A DNA stretch of 64,000 nt from Allomesorhizobium sp043769475 (lineage in GTDB: Bacteria > Pseudomonadota > Alphaproteobacteria > Rhizobiales > Rhizobiaceae): contig NZ_CP171728.1 of the NCBI RefSeq assembly GCF_043769475.1, positions 248,001 to 312,000 of the forward strand. Reading direction: 5' to 3'. Positions 16,765 through 26,264 of the stretch are shown here, piece after piece. Under the pieces are notes generated by a model that saw only the letters and a list, made by a program, of their open reading frames with translations, did not search any database and was not told the origin of the DNA. Position numbers and translations under genes: made by a program. How positions within the stretch are numbered: position 1 is the stretch's first letter; the number at the start of each line of letters is the position of its first letter.

Positions 16765-18527
16765 GTGCCGTGATTGACTGCCGCTGTCTTTGCGTCGGGG
16801 CGCGAGAACGGCACCACAGCCTCCCCGCCGGTGGCTTTTGGAGCCATCGGCCGCGGTCCTGCGCGGCGACCCTGTGCGAGCCGGTCAAGCACATCCTTCG
16901 CCGGGCCGTAGAGTTCAACCTGGCCGTCGCGCAACATCAGTATCCGGTCGCATTTGGCCGCGATGGACGGCCTATGCGTGATGATGAGAACCGTGGTTTT
17001 CCGGGCGCGCGCCTGGGCGATGGCGCGCTCCAGAGCCGCCTCGCCTTCGGAATCAAGGTTGGCATTTGGCTCGTCGAGGACCACGAGCCTGGGATCGCCA
17101 TAGAAGGCGCGAGCAAGCCCGATACGCTGCCGCTCTCCGCCAGAAAGTCGCACGCCCATGGGTCCGATAACCGTGGAGTACCCGTCCCTTTGGGAAAGCA
17201 CCATCTGGTGCGCCTGCGCGCGCGCGGCCGCCTGGATCACCTTCTCGTCGGCTGCATCGCGCTCAAAGCGCGCGATGTTCTGAGCAATCGTCCCAGGGAA
17301 GAGCTCAACCTCCTGCGGCAGATAGCCAATGCGCCGGCCCAAGGATTCGGCATCCCAGTTGCGGATATCGGCGCCGTCGAAACGCACTGCGCCGGAGCGT
17401 GGCTGGATGGCGCCAACAAGGAGGCGCGCCAGGGTGGATTTGCCCGCACGGCTCGGCCCGATGATGGCGACGGTCTCGCCCGCGGCCACGGCGAACGAAA
17501 GCCGCTTGATTAGGGGCAAGGCGCCGTCGCTCGCGCCCGGCACGTAATACACCAATTGTTCGCTTGTCAGCTTGCCCCTCGGAGATGGCAGCGCCACGGC
17601 GGGAACACGCCCCGGCTGACCACGGATGCCCGATACTCTTTTCCAGGCAATATTGGCTTCCACGATCTGGCGCCAGCTGCCGACTATTTGGTCAAGGGGC
17701 TGCAGCGCTCGGGCCGAGATCATCGACGCCGCGAATATCATCCCGGCTGTCATTTGCTCATTCAGCACGAGGTAAGCCCCGACTCCGAGGATCGCGACCT
17801 GCAGAACCGACCGTGCGGTGCGGGAGACCCCACCGTAGAATGTGTTGATTCGGGCGATGCGATCGGCGGCACGGACGGATCCGGAAAAGCGCTCTCCCCA
17901 GAATTCCAGCGCATTTGTCACCATTCCGAGGGCGCGGATGGTCTCGAAGTTTCGCGCAAAAGATTGCGCGGACGTCATTGATTCGGAAAGGTTTTCCCCC
18001 GCATCCTTGCCGTGACGTGAACTTGCGGCCTGATTGAGCAACGCGAGCGCGATCATCAGAACCGCGCCGATCACCGTGACCAAGAATAGCAGGGGGTGAA
18101 TGAAAAACAGAAGGGCCACGAACAAAGGCCCGAAGGGGAGATCGAACAGGAAGTAGATCGTCCGCGACGCAATGAAGCTCCGCAGCGTGGCGAGATCCCG
18201 CAATGCCTGGATGTCGCCGAGTCCCGCGCGCGGCCCGTTCATGGCGGCGAGAAAGGATGGGCCGCCATACGCGACATCCAGCCGCGCAGCAAGCCGGCTG
18301 GCATATTCTCCACGCACGATCTCGAGCAGACCGAAACAAAGCAGCGCCGCGAGCGCCAGAACTGTCAGATAAAGGAGAGTATCCATGTTGTTTGCAGGCA
18401 GCACTCGGTCATAAACCTGAAGCATATAGATCGGCAGGACCAGCAGAAGGATATTCATGACCGCAGAGAACAGACCCATCTCGGTCAGAATCCGCGACAA
18501 CACCGTTCTGTTCAAATATGCTGGCAT
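16761..18527 (-). CDS. Type I secretion ABC transporter (PrsD/PrtD family)
   Basis: Six membrane helices in the first 300 residues followed by a nucleotide-binding domain: Walker A GPSRAGKST (the usual middle Gly is Arg), Q-loop GYLPQEVELFPGTIAQNI, signature RLSGGERQR, Walker B LVVLDEPNANLD and the H-loop IITHRPS. Length and FETIRALGMV match the PrtD/PrsD exporters of RTX proteases and glycanases. The start is set at 18527 (MPAYLNRTVLSRIL). A further 26 in-frame residues are possible up to 18605 but are not family-like. It couples ATP hydrolysis to export of C-terminally tagged substrates. Confidence 0.9.
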   Translation of the reverse strand: MPAYLNRTVLSRILTEMGLFSAVMNILLLVLPIYMLQVYDRVLPANNMDTLLYLTVLALAALLCFGLLEIVRGEYASRLAARLDVAYGGPSFLAAMNGPRAGLGDIQALRDLATLRSFIASRTIYFLFDLPFGPLFVALLFFIHPLLFLVTVIGAVLMIALALLNQAASSRHGKDAGENLSESMTSAQSFARNFETIRALGMVTNALEFWGERFSGSVRAADRIARINTFYGGVSRTARSVLQVAILGVGAYLVLNEQMTAGMIFAASMISARALQPLDQIVGSWRQIVEANIAWKRVSGIRGQPGRVPAVALPSPRGKLTSEQLVYYVPGASDGALPLIKRLSFAVAAGETVAIIGPSRAGKSTLARLLVGAIQPRSGAVRFDGADIRNWDAESLGRRIGYLPQEVELFPGTIAQNIARFERDAADEKVIQAAARAQAHQMVLSQRDGYSTVIGPMGVRLSGGERQRIGLARAFYGDPRLVVLDEPNANLDSEGEAALERAIAQARARKTTVLIITHRPSIAAKCDRILMLRDGQVELYGPAKDVLDRLAQGRRAGPRPMAPKATGGEAVVPFSRPDAKTAAVNHGT

Positions 18528-18605
18528 GTCAAATAAGGTCTCCCAGAGATATTCGCGGGGTCGTCCCAGTGATCTTGTGGCGCTACCCAACCGACTGCGA
18601 ACCAT

Positions 18606-19480
18606 CGGCCGCGGTCCCAGTTAGGCACGACACGGCTTAGTCGACTCTGTTGAAGCAGATGAACGAAAACGCGCCGAGCACTGGGCTCGGGCACATTTTC
18701 CAGCCTTGGCGCGAGCAGATTTCCGCGGCAAACGCTCGCGCGCAGATGCGTAGGTGGTTTCTTTAGTCCCTCAATCGTCCCTCAACCAGGGCCGATGCTC
18801 TTGCCCTGGCGAGTTCGCGGCTTGGTGACAGCTGTTTTTGGTGATTCTGTGTCAGCGCAACAGAATCGGAGCCTCGTCGAATTGACGGGAGGTGAGGAAA
18901 ACAGCCCCTTTGAAGCCGACCGCGTACCTCGCCTTTTTGGATGAGCGGGGGTCCTGTATCAAGGCCCGCTTTCGGCTTCTGCCGAAAGCGCCGGCGCTGA
19001 ACGCGCCAGGCCCCTCCCGAATAAGGATCAGGCGCCGTTCTTACGCAAGACAGATGGATCATCGCTGGCGCCAGCGGTCCCGGCAATGCTCGCAATCCTC
19101 ATTGGCCGTTATCCCCAATCTCGCGCGGCCTGATGGCGGCTATGACGCTCGCCGAAGGCATGCGCGTCACGCCACACCTCAATCCCGCTTCCGGATTTGT
19201 CGATCCATGGAATTCAAGTCGACTGCGGCTTTGATGATGTCCCACATATCGTCAGCCGAACGCAGGATGAGCGGCCAATCCATGAAGGTTTCCATGTAGC
19301 CGTCAGTCTTGATCTCATGGCTGAAATTGGCAAAGACGCGCTCCGCCGTTTTGTTGCCACCTGGTGTGCAAAATGTCTTCTGTGGATGGCTCCCGCGTTG
19401 CAAAAGGTAATACGACATTTTGGCTCATTGGTCGGGTGCAGTTTTCTGTCCGGCTTGTTGATGCAGCTATATGGAGCTGC
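18606..19480. other. Gene-poor spacer with a strong hairpin
   Basis: About 870 bp between the secretion operon and an IS21 remnant. A perfect 10-bp stem, CGCTTTCGGC-ttct-GCCGAAAGCG, lies at 18967-18990 without a T-run, so it is not a canonical terminator. Apart from the short methyltransferase-like fragment listed separately, no gene was supported. Confidence 0.4.
19179..19418 (-). pseudogene. Possible C-terminal fragment of a SAM-dependent methyltransferase
   Basis: A 79-codon stretch contains FANFSHEIKTDGYMETF followed by MDWPLILRSADDMWDII. This resembles the last strands of class I methyltransferases in which an NF-x-GYME-x-MDW-x-L-x-R segment follows the product-binding core. The N-terminal AdoMet-binding half is absent upstream, so it would be a remnant. 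The match rests on memory of the family pattern and could be wrong. Confidence 0.3.
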
Positions 19481-19494
19481 TGGCCCTGATGGGG

Positions 19495-20890
19495 TCGGCG
19501 AACTGGGTCCCAATCTGTGATTTTTCGTGGAATGAGGACCCTGTTTGAGGGGTGATTTTCGTCCAAACGGGACCCCTTAACGTGGGGTCATCAAGATGCC
19601 TTCCGGTTTGATCGGAGGCATTTGTGTTTTGGATGTTGGTTGTGGAGACGATTGCAAAGATACGCCGGCTGTCGCTGGTGCAGGGGAAGTCGATCAAGGC
19701 GATCTGCCGGGAATTGGGAATCTCCCGGAAGGTGGTGCGCAAGGTCCTGCGTTCGAGCGAGACGGAGTTCCGCTACGAGCGCAAGCATCAACCTTATCCC
19801 CGGATGGGAGCCTGGCGTGTGAAGCTGGATCTGCTGCTGTCGGCGAATGCGTCGAAGCCTCAGCGTGAGCGGCTGACGCTGATCCGCATCTTCGAGGAGC
19901 TTCGCGGCCTCGGCTATGACGGCAGCTACAGTTCGGTGCGGCGGCATGCGCAGGACTGGGATGAGCAACGCGGCAGCGCCGCGGCCGAGGCCTACATTCC
20001 GCTGAGCTTCGCACCGGGTGAGGCCTACCAATTCGACTGGAGCCACGACGTTGTCCTGCTGGACGGCGTGACGGTGACCGTGAAGGTTGCCCATATGCGG
20101 CTCTGTCACAGCCGCATGTTCTTCGTTCGGGCCTATCCCCGCGAGACGCAGGAGATGGTGTTTGACGCCCATGATCGGGCGTTCGCCTTCTTCCGCGGAG
20201 CGTGCACGCGCGGCATCTACGACAATATGAAGACGGCGGTGGACGCGATCTTCATCGGCAGGGATCGCCGCTACAACCGCGGCTTTGCGCAGATGTGCGG
20301 GCATTACCTTGTCGAGCCGGAGGCATGCACGCCGGCGTCGGGTTGGGAGAAGGGCCAGGTCGAGAACCAGGTGGGACTGGTGCGCGAGCGCTTCTTCACG
20401 CCGAGGCTACGCTTCAAGACGTTGGAGGATCTGAACGGCTGGCTGGCCGACAAATGCGTCGCCTATGCCAAGGCGCATCGGCATCCCGAGCAGGGCGATC
20501 GCACGGTCTGGGAGGTGTTCGAGGAGGAGCGGGCCAGCTTCATCCCCTATGCCGGGCGCTTCGACGGCTTCCACTGCGTTCCCGCCTCGGTGTCGAAGGC
20601 CTGCACGGTGCGCTTCGACAACAACAAATACTCGGTGCTGTCGAGCGCGTCGGCCGCCCGGTCGAGATCCATGCCTATGCCGATCGGAGCGTCATCCGCC
20701 AGGATGGTGCGGTGGTCGGCGAACATGCCCGCTGCTTCGGCCGCAACGAGGTGATCTACGATCCCTGGCACTACGTGCCGGTTCTGGCCCGCAAGCCCGG
20801 CGGACTACGCAACGGCGCACCATTCCGTGGCTGGGTTCTACCGGCGGCCATGGAGAAGGTGCGTCGCAAGAAGCCCGTTTGTCCCTACCT
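19495..20890 (+). mobile_element. IS21-family remnant: left end and istA only
   Basis: The left end shows imperfect tandem repeats (GTGATTTTTCGT... and GTGATTTTCGTCC..., both running into GGACCC) typical of the multiple terminal repeats bound by IS21 transposase. IstA follows, but istB and the right end are missing: the sequence switches to unrelated DNA (a terminator of the next gene) at about 20890. Confidence 0.75.
19624..20880 (+). pseudogene. istA: istA, IS21-family transposase, frameshifted and truncated
   Basis: The first frame (19624-20754) has an N-terminal HTH (IKAICRELGISRKVVRKVL) and an rve/DDE core: FDWSHDVVLLDG, GIYDNMKTAVD and GWEKGQVENQVG. At about 20640, after NNKYSVLSSA, the frame shifts. 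The continuing family sequence (VEIHAYADRSVIRQDGAVV and EVIYDPWHYVPVLARKPGGL) reads in another frame, then stops being IS21-like near 20885. With no IstB ATPase in the window the element cannot move by itself. Confidence 0.85.
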
Positions 20891-20893
20891 GGC

Positions 20894-20925
20894 AAAAACC
20901 CGCGCCGGAGTCAGCGCGGGTTTTT
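20894..20925 (-). terminator. Rho-independent terminator of the PRC-barrel gene
   Basis: AAAAACCCGCGC and GCGCGGGTTTTT form a 12-bp stem (7 GC-rich pairs plus A-T pairs) around an 8-base loop. The T-run reads correctly in both directions. It lies about 30 bp beyond the stop of the minus-strand PRC-barrel gene, and could also stop transcription arriving from the IS21 remnant. Confidence 0.85.
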
Positions 20926-20956
20926 CACGGCGACTGCGGAGGACGCGACCGAGTTA

Positions 20957-22008
20957 CTACCTCATGATCAAGCGCTGCTCGTCACGATTCTCGGCATAGT
21001 TGCTTTCGTCATAAGCAGGCTGCGCTTCGAGCTGCTCCTTGGTGAAATTGGTGTAAAGGTACTTGTTGCCGTCCTTGTCGGCCATGAACGACAGCTTGTC
21101 CATTCCGACGGCAACTTCCTTTTCGCCAACGCCGAGGAAACCGCCGACGTCGATAATGATCGCGTCGACCTTGCCGTCCTGCGACATCACCACCTCGCCG
21201 ATCTCACCGATATTCTGGTCGTTAGCACCATAAACCGTGGTGCCGACCAGGTCTTCCGAGCGAAGAAGCTCGCCCGCGGGCACTTCGGTCAAGGTCGACC
21301 TGTCTATCGCACCCGTTGTCGTCTGATCAGCGCCGGTCGCGTTCGAATCGGATGGTGCGGCCGCCGTTTGGTCGGCAGGAGCCGCCGGTGCAGCCGCCGT
21401 GCTGTCATCTGCCGGAGCCTTAGGAGCGGTCGCAGTCTGCTCGTCAGCAGGAGCTGCTGCGGTCTGGTCATCGGCAGGGGCTGCTGGCGCTGTTGCGGTC
21501 GCATCGGGCGCCGGTGCAGGCGCGGTCGCCGTCGTGTCAGTTCCGGTAGCCGGAGCAGGTTCTGTACCTGCTGTCGTCGCCGGGGCAGGTTCATAAGCAT
21601 TGGGATCGAACTCTGCCTGGGCTTCGAGCTGTTCCCTGGTTGTCGGGACCACGAGCCAGCGGTCGCCATCTCTTTCTGCCCAGTCGACTTCCGAATAGTT
21701 CACGGCGACGTTCTTTTCGCCGATTTCGAGGAAGCCGCCAACGCCGAGCACGACGGATTCTATCTTGCCATCCGCGCCGATCACGATGTCGTTCACTTCG
21801 CCGATGTTTTCAGCGTCATCACCGGTGCCATTGTAGACGGTTTCGCCGATGATGTTGGTGGCGAGATAGCCATCGGCACGGGCCACGGAGCAGCATCCTG
21901 CGCCGCCGGCGCGGGCGAAGCAGGCGCCGGAGCGGTTGTGTCCTGGGCATAGGCTGCCGTCGACAACAAAGTGGCGACGGCGGTTGTAGCCAAAAGATTG
22001 CGTATCAT
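20957..22008 (-). pseudogene. Secreted PRC-barrel protein with two PRC domains, one frameshift
   Basis: The start at 22008 gives a clean signal peptide (MIRNLLATTAVATLLSTAAYAQD). About 35 codons in (near 21888, at GCTCCGTGGCC) one base appears lost, and the rest reads in another frame: ARADGYLATNIIGETVYNG, first PRC barrel ending VGGFLEIGEKNVAVNYSEV; an Ala/Pro/Thr/Gln-rich linker of about 90 residues; then LLRSEDLVGTTVYGANDQN, second PRC barrel with VGGFLGVGEKEVAVGMDKL. Rhizobial relatives are periplasmic proteins of unknown function. A single-base error or real mutation would both explain the break. A good terminator follows. Confidence 0.75.
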
Positions 22009-22604
22009 CGTATACTCTCCTTTGCTTGAAACTGGATGAACAACTGCCGCACCTCACCGGAACCATCGCAGGAAAGGCCGGGCGCGGCTTCACATCAAAA
22101 CGTCGCGATTCTCGTCTAGTTCCGCATCGTTACTTTCGACAACCCAATTAATTGAACGCGACCGACACCTCGAATTCTACGGGCCTTGCCATCGGCTGAT
22201 AACAGAACGATGCATGCCTCGCATGGCGCATCCGTTGCGCCGGGCCGGGATCTATCACTACGCTCCGTAGGCCGCGTTAAGGCGGCGCGGCAGGATCAAG
22301 TGTGGTTCCTTGTGACCAGCCAACGTCTGCATCTGCAGGTGCTGATTTCGGCTCATGTCATGTCATGACGGCCTCGCACCAGAGTGCAGTGTGGAACTGA
22401 ACAGCGGAGGTCTTCCTGGATCGTCAACTTCTGGATGCGTCACAACGTCGAGCCCGTCCAAGCTCCGTCCAAGGCTTTACGGGAAACCAGGTTTGCGCCT
22501 TGGCGGCAAAGGCCGGCGGCAGACGGTCGAACTCGTCGGCCGCGCAAGGTCTCTAGGAAAAACGCTACCACTTCTTCATGTAACTTCTTCATGTAACGCC
22601 GTCG
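22009..22604. other. Intergenic stretch, no gene seen
   Basis: Roughly 600 bp. It presumably contains the promoter of the PRC-barrel gene. A perfect tandem pair of CTTCTTCATGTAA lies at about 22570-22596. No reading frame with family character was found. Confidence 0.4.
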
Positions 22605-22934
22605 TCATTGCTGCGCTTCCTCCATGGCCTTCCTGTTACCAATCAACCGCTCGGCGGTGGCAAAAGCACGCTGCCATTTTTCCAGCTCCCCCGGCGGCAA
22701 GGGCTCGTCCAACGGCATTAGTTCCTCAAACGCCGAGCACCAGGTGATGTTGAACGCACATGGGAGGAGATCGGCGAATCGCAGCTCCCGGCCGAAGCGT
22801 CTCCGGATCGCTTCCTGCGCACACGCCTTGCACAGCGTTTCATTCTTCCGCGCTATCTGTCGCCAGATGGCATCCTTCAGCATCGGCGCCACTTCGTCCG
22901 GTTCATTCCCGCAACGATCGCAGAGAATGTTCAT
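22605..22934 (-). CDS. Small hypothetical protein with a Cys-rich (zinc-ribbon-like) N-terminus
   Basis: 109 residues from the start at 22934: MNILCDRCGNEPDEVAP, then ETLCKACAQEAIRRRF, giving a CxxC...CxxC pair spaced as in small zinc ribbons, followed by a helical C-terminal half rich in Glu and Arg. The C-terminal part contains LPPGELEKWQRAFATAERLIG. I do not recognise the family. The start was chosen because the upstream in-frame segment is non-family and the Cys motif sits right after the Met. Confidence 0.5.
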   Translation of the reverse strand: MNILCDRCGNEPDEVAPMLKDAIWRQIARKNETLCKACAQEAIRRRFGRELRFADLLPCAFNITWCSAFEELMPLDEPLPPGELEKWQRAFATAERLIGNRKAMEEAQQ

Positions 22935-23381
22935 CGCGGCTCCTCGATGAGCTCGGCCGCGCAGCAAGCGACGTTCGAACGCCCGGCCAAGGCCGAGGAA
23001 CGGGAATTGCGCGGAAGGCGCTCCACTTCCAGGCGTATCGAGTCGCTGCAATTCACGGTCGCCATTTAACCTCTTTAGCAGCGGTTTTCATAAACCAGCT
23101 GCCGTTCGCATTCCGGCCCCGGGGTCGGTTTCCGGGACGCCGAAGCGGTTTGAAGCGAATCGGCGCCATGGCCATGTCATTGCCCATAGCCGCGGTCGTT
23201 CAGTTTTACCTAAACGCCTGTTCGAGCCGACGGTTTCGTTGGTGAGCTGCTTAGCTTTCCAGAACGCGCAGGCGCCTATGGTCGGCACGTCGCCTCGTTG
23301 CCCGCAGCATTCCGCCATGAAGGCGGGACGGCTATTGCACGAAGGGGCGGGCCTGCGGATCTCGCTATGCTCAAGGTTCGC
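22935..23381. other. Intergenic stretch, no gene seen
   Basis: About 450 bp between a small hypothetical gene and the dehydrogenase pseudogene. Nothing supportable was found. Confidence 0.35.
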
Positions 23382-24251
23382 CTAAATCGTTGGGCGGCCG
23401 CCCGTGATCTCATATAGGGCCCCCGTCGTGTAGCTGGACTGTTGAGAGGCCAGCAGGACGAAAGTCGCTGCGAGCTCCGCCGGTTGCCCTGGCCGTCCTA
23501 GTGGCGTGTTCTTACCGAAGTTCGTGACTTTCTCGGCAGGCATGGTCGAAGGGATCACGGGCGTCCAGATCGGGCCAGGAGCAATCGCGTTGACGCGTAT
23601 ACCCTTTCCGGCGACGAGACCGGCCAATCCCGCCGTAAAGTTGGCGATCGCGCCCTTGGTCGTTGCTTAGGCAAGCAAGCTGGGCGACGGGTCCGTCGCG
23701 TTAATCGACGACGTGTTGATGATCGCGCTGCCGGGCTTCATACGCGGGATCGCCGCTTTGCAAAGATAGAACGTGGCGTAGATGTTCGTCCGAAACGTCT
23801 CGTCCCATTCCTCGGAGCTTATCTCCTGGATGTCCTTGAACGTGGCCTGATGTGCCGCATTGTTGACGAGGACATCGAGACGGCCGAACTCGCTGAGTGC
23901 GTGCTCGACAAGCGCTTTGCAGTGGTTCTCGTCTCTGATGTCGCCCGCAACGAGGATGGCCCGTCTTCCGGCCTTCTCAATCCAGCGAGCGGTTTCAGCC
24001 GCGTCTTCGTCCTCATTGAGGTAAGAAATGAGCACATCGGCGCCCTCTCGGGCGAAGGCGATTGCGGCCGCTCGGCCGATGCCGGAATCACCGCCTGTGA
24101 TGACGGTGGCACAGCCCTCGAGCTTGCCGCTTCACTTATAGCTCTCCTCGCCGTGGTCGGGACGTGGCGTCATTTTGCCGGTGTAGCCGGAAATATCCTG
24201 GCTTTGCTCCGGAAAAGGAGGTTTCGGAAAGTCGGGGGTAGGTTGCGGCAT
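23382..24251 (-). pseudogene. Short-chain dehydrogenase (YghA-type SDR) with two in-frame stops
   Basis: Reading straight through one frame from 24251 gives MPQPTPDFPKPPFPEQ, GKMTPRPDHGEESYK, then a TGA (24132-24134) where relatives have Gly. The frame continues through SGKLEGCATVITGGDSGIGR (NAD(P) site), VLVNNAAHQATF (NNA motif) and IINTSSINATDPSPSLLA. A TAA (23667-23669) follows where the catalytic Tyr of the YxxxK motif should be, then ATTKGAIANFTAGLAGLVAGKG to a normal C-terminus. No frameshift is needed. Both codons are one base from the expected sense codon. The intact family reduces aldehydes or sugars and is often linked to stress genes. Confidence 0.9.
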
Positions 24252-24478
24252 TGCTGTTTCTCCTGCTTTTACGTGGGCCAAACAGCCATATCTGAGTAAG
24301 GTTCCGCTTTGCGTCATCGACCGCTGGGCCTACATGACGGGTGCGACATCGCTTTCTCCGGCCGTTGTGTTTAGTTATCCACCTTAAGTGCCCCTGACGC
24401 TTGGTCCGAGCCTGGGCGTCGGTGAAAGGAGGGCCCCGGCGATAATCTGCCAGGGCCAACCCGCTCCGCCCAAAGCGG

Positions 24479-25006
24479 TTACGCGGCTTGTTGCAATGCG
24501 CGTTCGTTCACACCGCCCTCGCCAAGAGCGGAGAGCGCTTCGTCCGTTGCTGTTTCTTCATTGAGCGTGGCTTTCAAGAGTTCCACCGCTTCGGGCTTTC
24601 CAAGCTGTTCCGCCCACGCGATGAGGGTTCCATAGCGGGCGATCTCGTAATGCTCGACCGCCTGGGCCGCTGCCACTAGGCCAGCGTCCAGGGCTGGAGC
24701 GCCCCTATACTCTTCGAGGATCTCCGAACCTTCTTCGAGGATGCCGTCAATGGCCGGACAGGTCTTGCCACGGGCGGACTTGCCAAAGAGTTCGAACACC
24801 TGGTCGAGCCGTTCAACCTGGCCCTCGGTCTCGGCGCGGTGTTTCTCGAACGCCGCAGTCACCTCTTCCGATTCCGCGCCCTTCGCCATTTTCGGCAAGG
24901 CCCTCAAGATCTTCTTCTCGGCGTAATACAGGTCCTTCAAGCCATCGAGGAAGAGGTCTTCAAGGCCCTTCGTTTCCGCTTTTGCGGCCTTCTTCGTGGT
25001 TGCCAT
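24479..25006 (-). CDS. DUF892 ferritin-like protein (YciE/YciF family)
   Basis: 175 residues from MATTKKAAKAETK. The domain signature is GLEDLFLDGLKDLYYAEKKILRALPKMAKGA, with later Glu/His ligands in FEKHRAETEGQVERLDQVFE and QAVEHYEIARYGTLIAWAEQLG. This matches the four-helix ferritin-like stress proteins that bind a di-metal site and are induced by osmotic or general stress. The start at 25006 is preferred because the upstream 27 in-frame codons are not conserved-looking. It lies downstream of small genes on the same strand that may share a transcript. Confidence 0.9.
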   Translation of the reverse strand: MATTKKAAKAETKGLEDLFLDGLKDLYYAEKKILRALPKMAKGAESEEVTAAFEKHRAETEGQVERLDQVFELFGKSARGKTCPAIDGILEEGSEILEEYRGAPALDAGLVAAAQAVEHYEIARYGTLIAWAEQLGKPEAVELLKATLNEETATDEALSALGEGGVNERALQQAA

Positions 25007-25083
25007 TGTGTCGTCTCCGGGTTGGTAGCAGCCTCGCCATGTCGGAGGCTGCTGATAACCCGCCGCTCCAAGACTTGTTCCCA

Positions 25084-25428
25084 TCATTTCGGGGTATCAG
25101 GCGGTCGGCCGTCCATCAACTTCCCGATGCCCTTCTCCAGGGGGCCGACTTCCTCCTCTACCTCTTCAAGCTTGACCCGCGCCGACCTTGCGTCTTTGCG
25201 GAACGTCTTGGCCAGGTCAGGTGCCAACCTCTGCGGCTCGCCAAGGATGCGCGGCTTATAGATATGCTCCTTCGCCCATTGGCGAATGAAGGCCAGGCCC
25301 TTGAAGCTCATGCGGTGTTCCCCTTTCGACGCCGCCAACGTCAGCTCGTCGGTGATCGCTTGCTCAACGTCGACTACGACCTCTTCCAGCTCTTCGAGCG
25401 GAACGCCCGCTTTCTTGGCGTCTGTCAC
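25084..25428 (-). CDS. Hypothetical acidic protein
   Basis: 114 residues, strongly charged: EELEEVVVDVEQAITDELT, a central FIRQWAKEHIYKPRILG segment, and a helical C-terminus (ARVKLEEVEEEVGPLEKGIGKLMDGRPP). I do not recognise the family. Its first codons overlap the last of the DUF768-like gene by 4 bp and it sits 77 bp upstream of the DUF892 gene, so all three may be one transcript. Confidence 0.55.
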   Translation of the reverse strand: MTDAKKAGVPLEELEEVVVDVEQAITDELTLAASKGEHRMSFKGLAFIRQWAKEHIYKPRILGEPQRLAPDLAKTFRKDARSARVKLEEVEEEVGPLEKGIGKLMDGRPPDTPK

Positions 25429-25538
25429 GCATTTTTCGCGAGCACTTTGGCGACTTTTGCGTTTGGTTTTCCAACGTGCTTCGCATCTACGTTCTCATCC
25501 AGCCACTGGTCCATAAAGTCCTCTGCACGATCGCGCAT
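25425..25538 (-). CDS. Short DUF768-like protein
   Basis: 37 residues beginning MRDRAEDFMDQWLDENVDA, the N-terminal signature of the DUF768 proteins that are numerous in Mesorhizobium-type genomes. It is shorter than most members, so the C-terminus may have been lost. GGAGAGG sits eight bases upstream of the Met. The stop overlaps the next gene start (ATGA-type, 25425-25428). Confidence 0.55.
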   Translation of the reverse strand: MRDRAEDFMDQWLDENVDAKHVGKPNAKVAKVLAKNA

Positions 25539-25783
25539 CAACGTCCTCTCCGAGCAATTCACCGAGGCGGAAAACGCGCTGCCGTCAAAAAGGATGCAGT
25601 CAAATTCAGGGCTGAGCGAAAAGCGCCGGCGCCCAACAGCCTGGACATCTTCGGTTTTAATTGACGTGGACACCTTTCTCCGCGGAACCAGTGATTTCTG
25701 CGGCTCTCCGCTGATTTGGCGGGTTTCTTGTCCACGTGTCGTCTGGCGGTGGGAAAATCCTCCTATTCCAATAGGAGGCCCAC

Positions 25784-25984
25784 ATGGAATCACAGCTTGC
25801 TCTAATTTCAATCGCAGCGGTCACAGTGCTTAGCGGTGGAGCGGCCGCTATAATCACTCTCACCGTCGATGTCCGTAGCAGGCCAGGCATACAGAGCCTG
25901 GTAGAAGGCTTGATGCGGATCGCGATACTCGGCGCAGGGGCGCTTGTCGCGCTGACGGATGGGGGAAGCCAATTATGCGTATAG
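25784..25984 (+). CDS. Small membrane protein
   Basis: 66 residues with two hydrophobic stretches (ALISIAAVTVLSGGAAAIITL and IAILGAGALVAL). TAGGAGG lies just upstream of the Met. Function unknown. It overlaps the next small gene, suggesting translational coupling. Confidence 0.45.
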   Translation: MESQLALISIAAVTVLSGGAAAIITLTVDVRSRPGIQSLVEGLMRIAILGAGALVALTDGGSQLCV

Positions 25985-26151
25985 CGTCGCTCGTTGCCTT
26001 CGTGCTGGCAGCCTACGCGCACTGGCGGCCTTCGCTGCCGGCGTGTGTCGCTGCCGCGGCGGCGAACATGGTGGCCGTCTATTTCTTCTGGCCGGGCGCG
26101 TGCACCGGGCCGGTCACGGTAGTTTTGTACGCTTGGAACAATCCGCGCTAA
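25975..26151 (+). CDS. Small membrane protein, overlapping the previous gene
   Basis: 58 residues starting MRIASLVAFVLAAYAHWRP and ending VTVVLYAWNNPR, with two hydrophobic helices and a Cys in each half. The start overlaps the end of the preceding small gene in another frame. No family was recognised; the overlap and hydrophobic character are the only support. Confidence 0.4.
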   Translation: MRIASLVAFVLAAYAHWRPSLPACVAAAAANMVAVYFFWPGACTGPVTVVLYAWNNPR

Positions 26152-26264
26152 GCGGAATTGGGAGGCGGGAACCCTGGGCGAGGTAGAGGGCCGAAGCGTG
26201 CCCATCCGTCGTGTGCGCTTCGGCTCTCCCCTCAGACCTTTTTGCACCCCCGGTAATTACGTGG

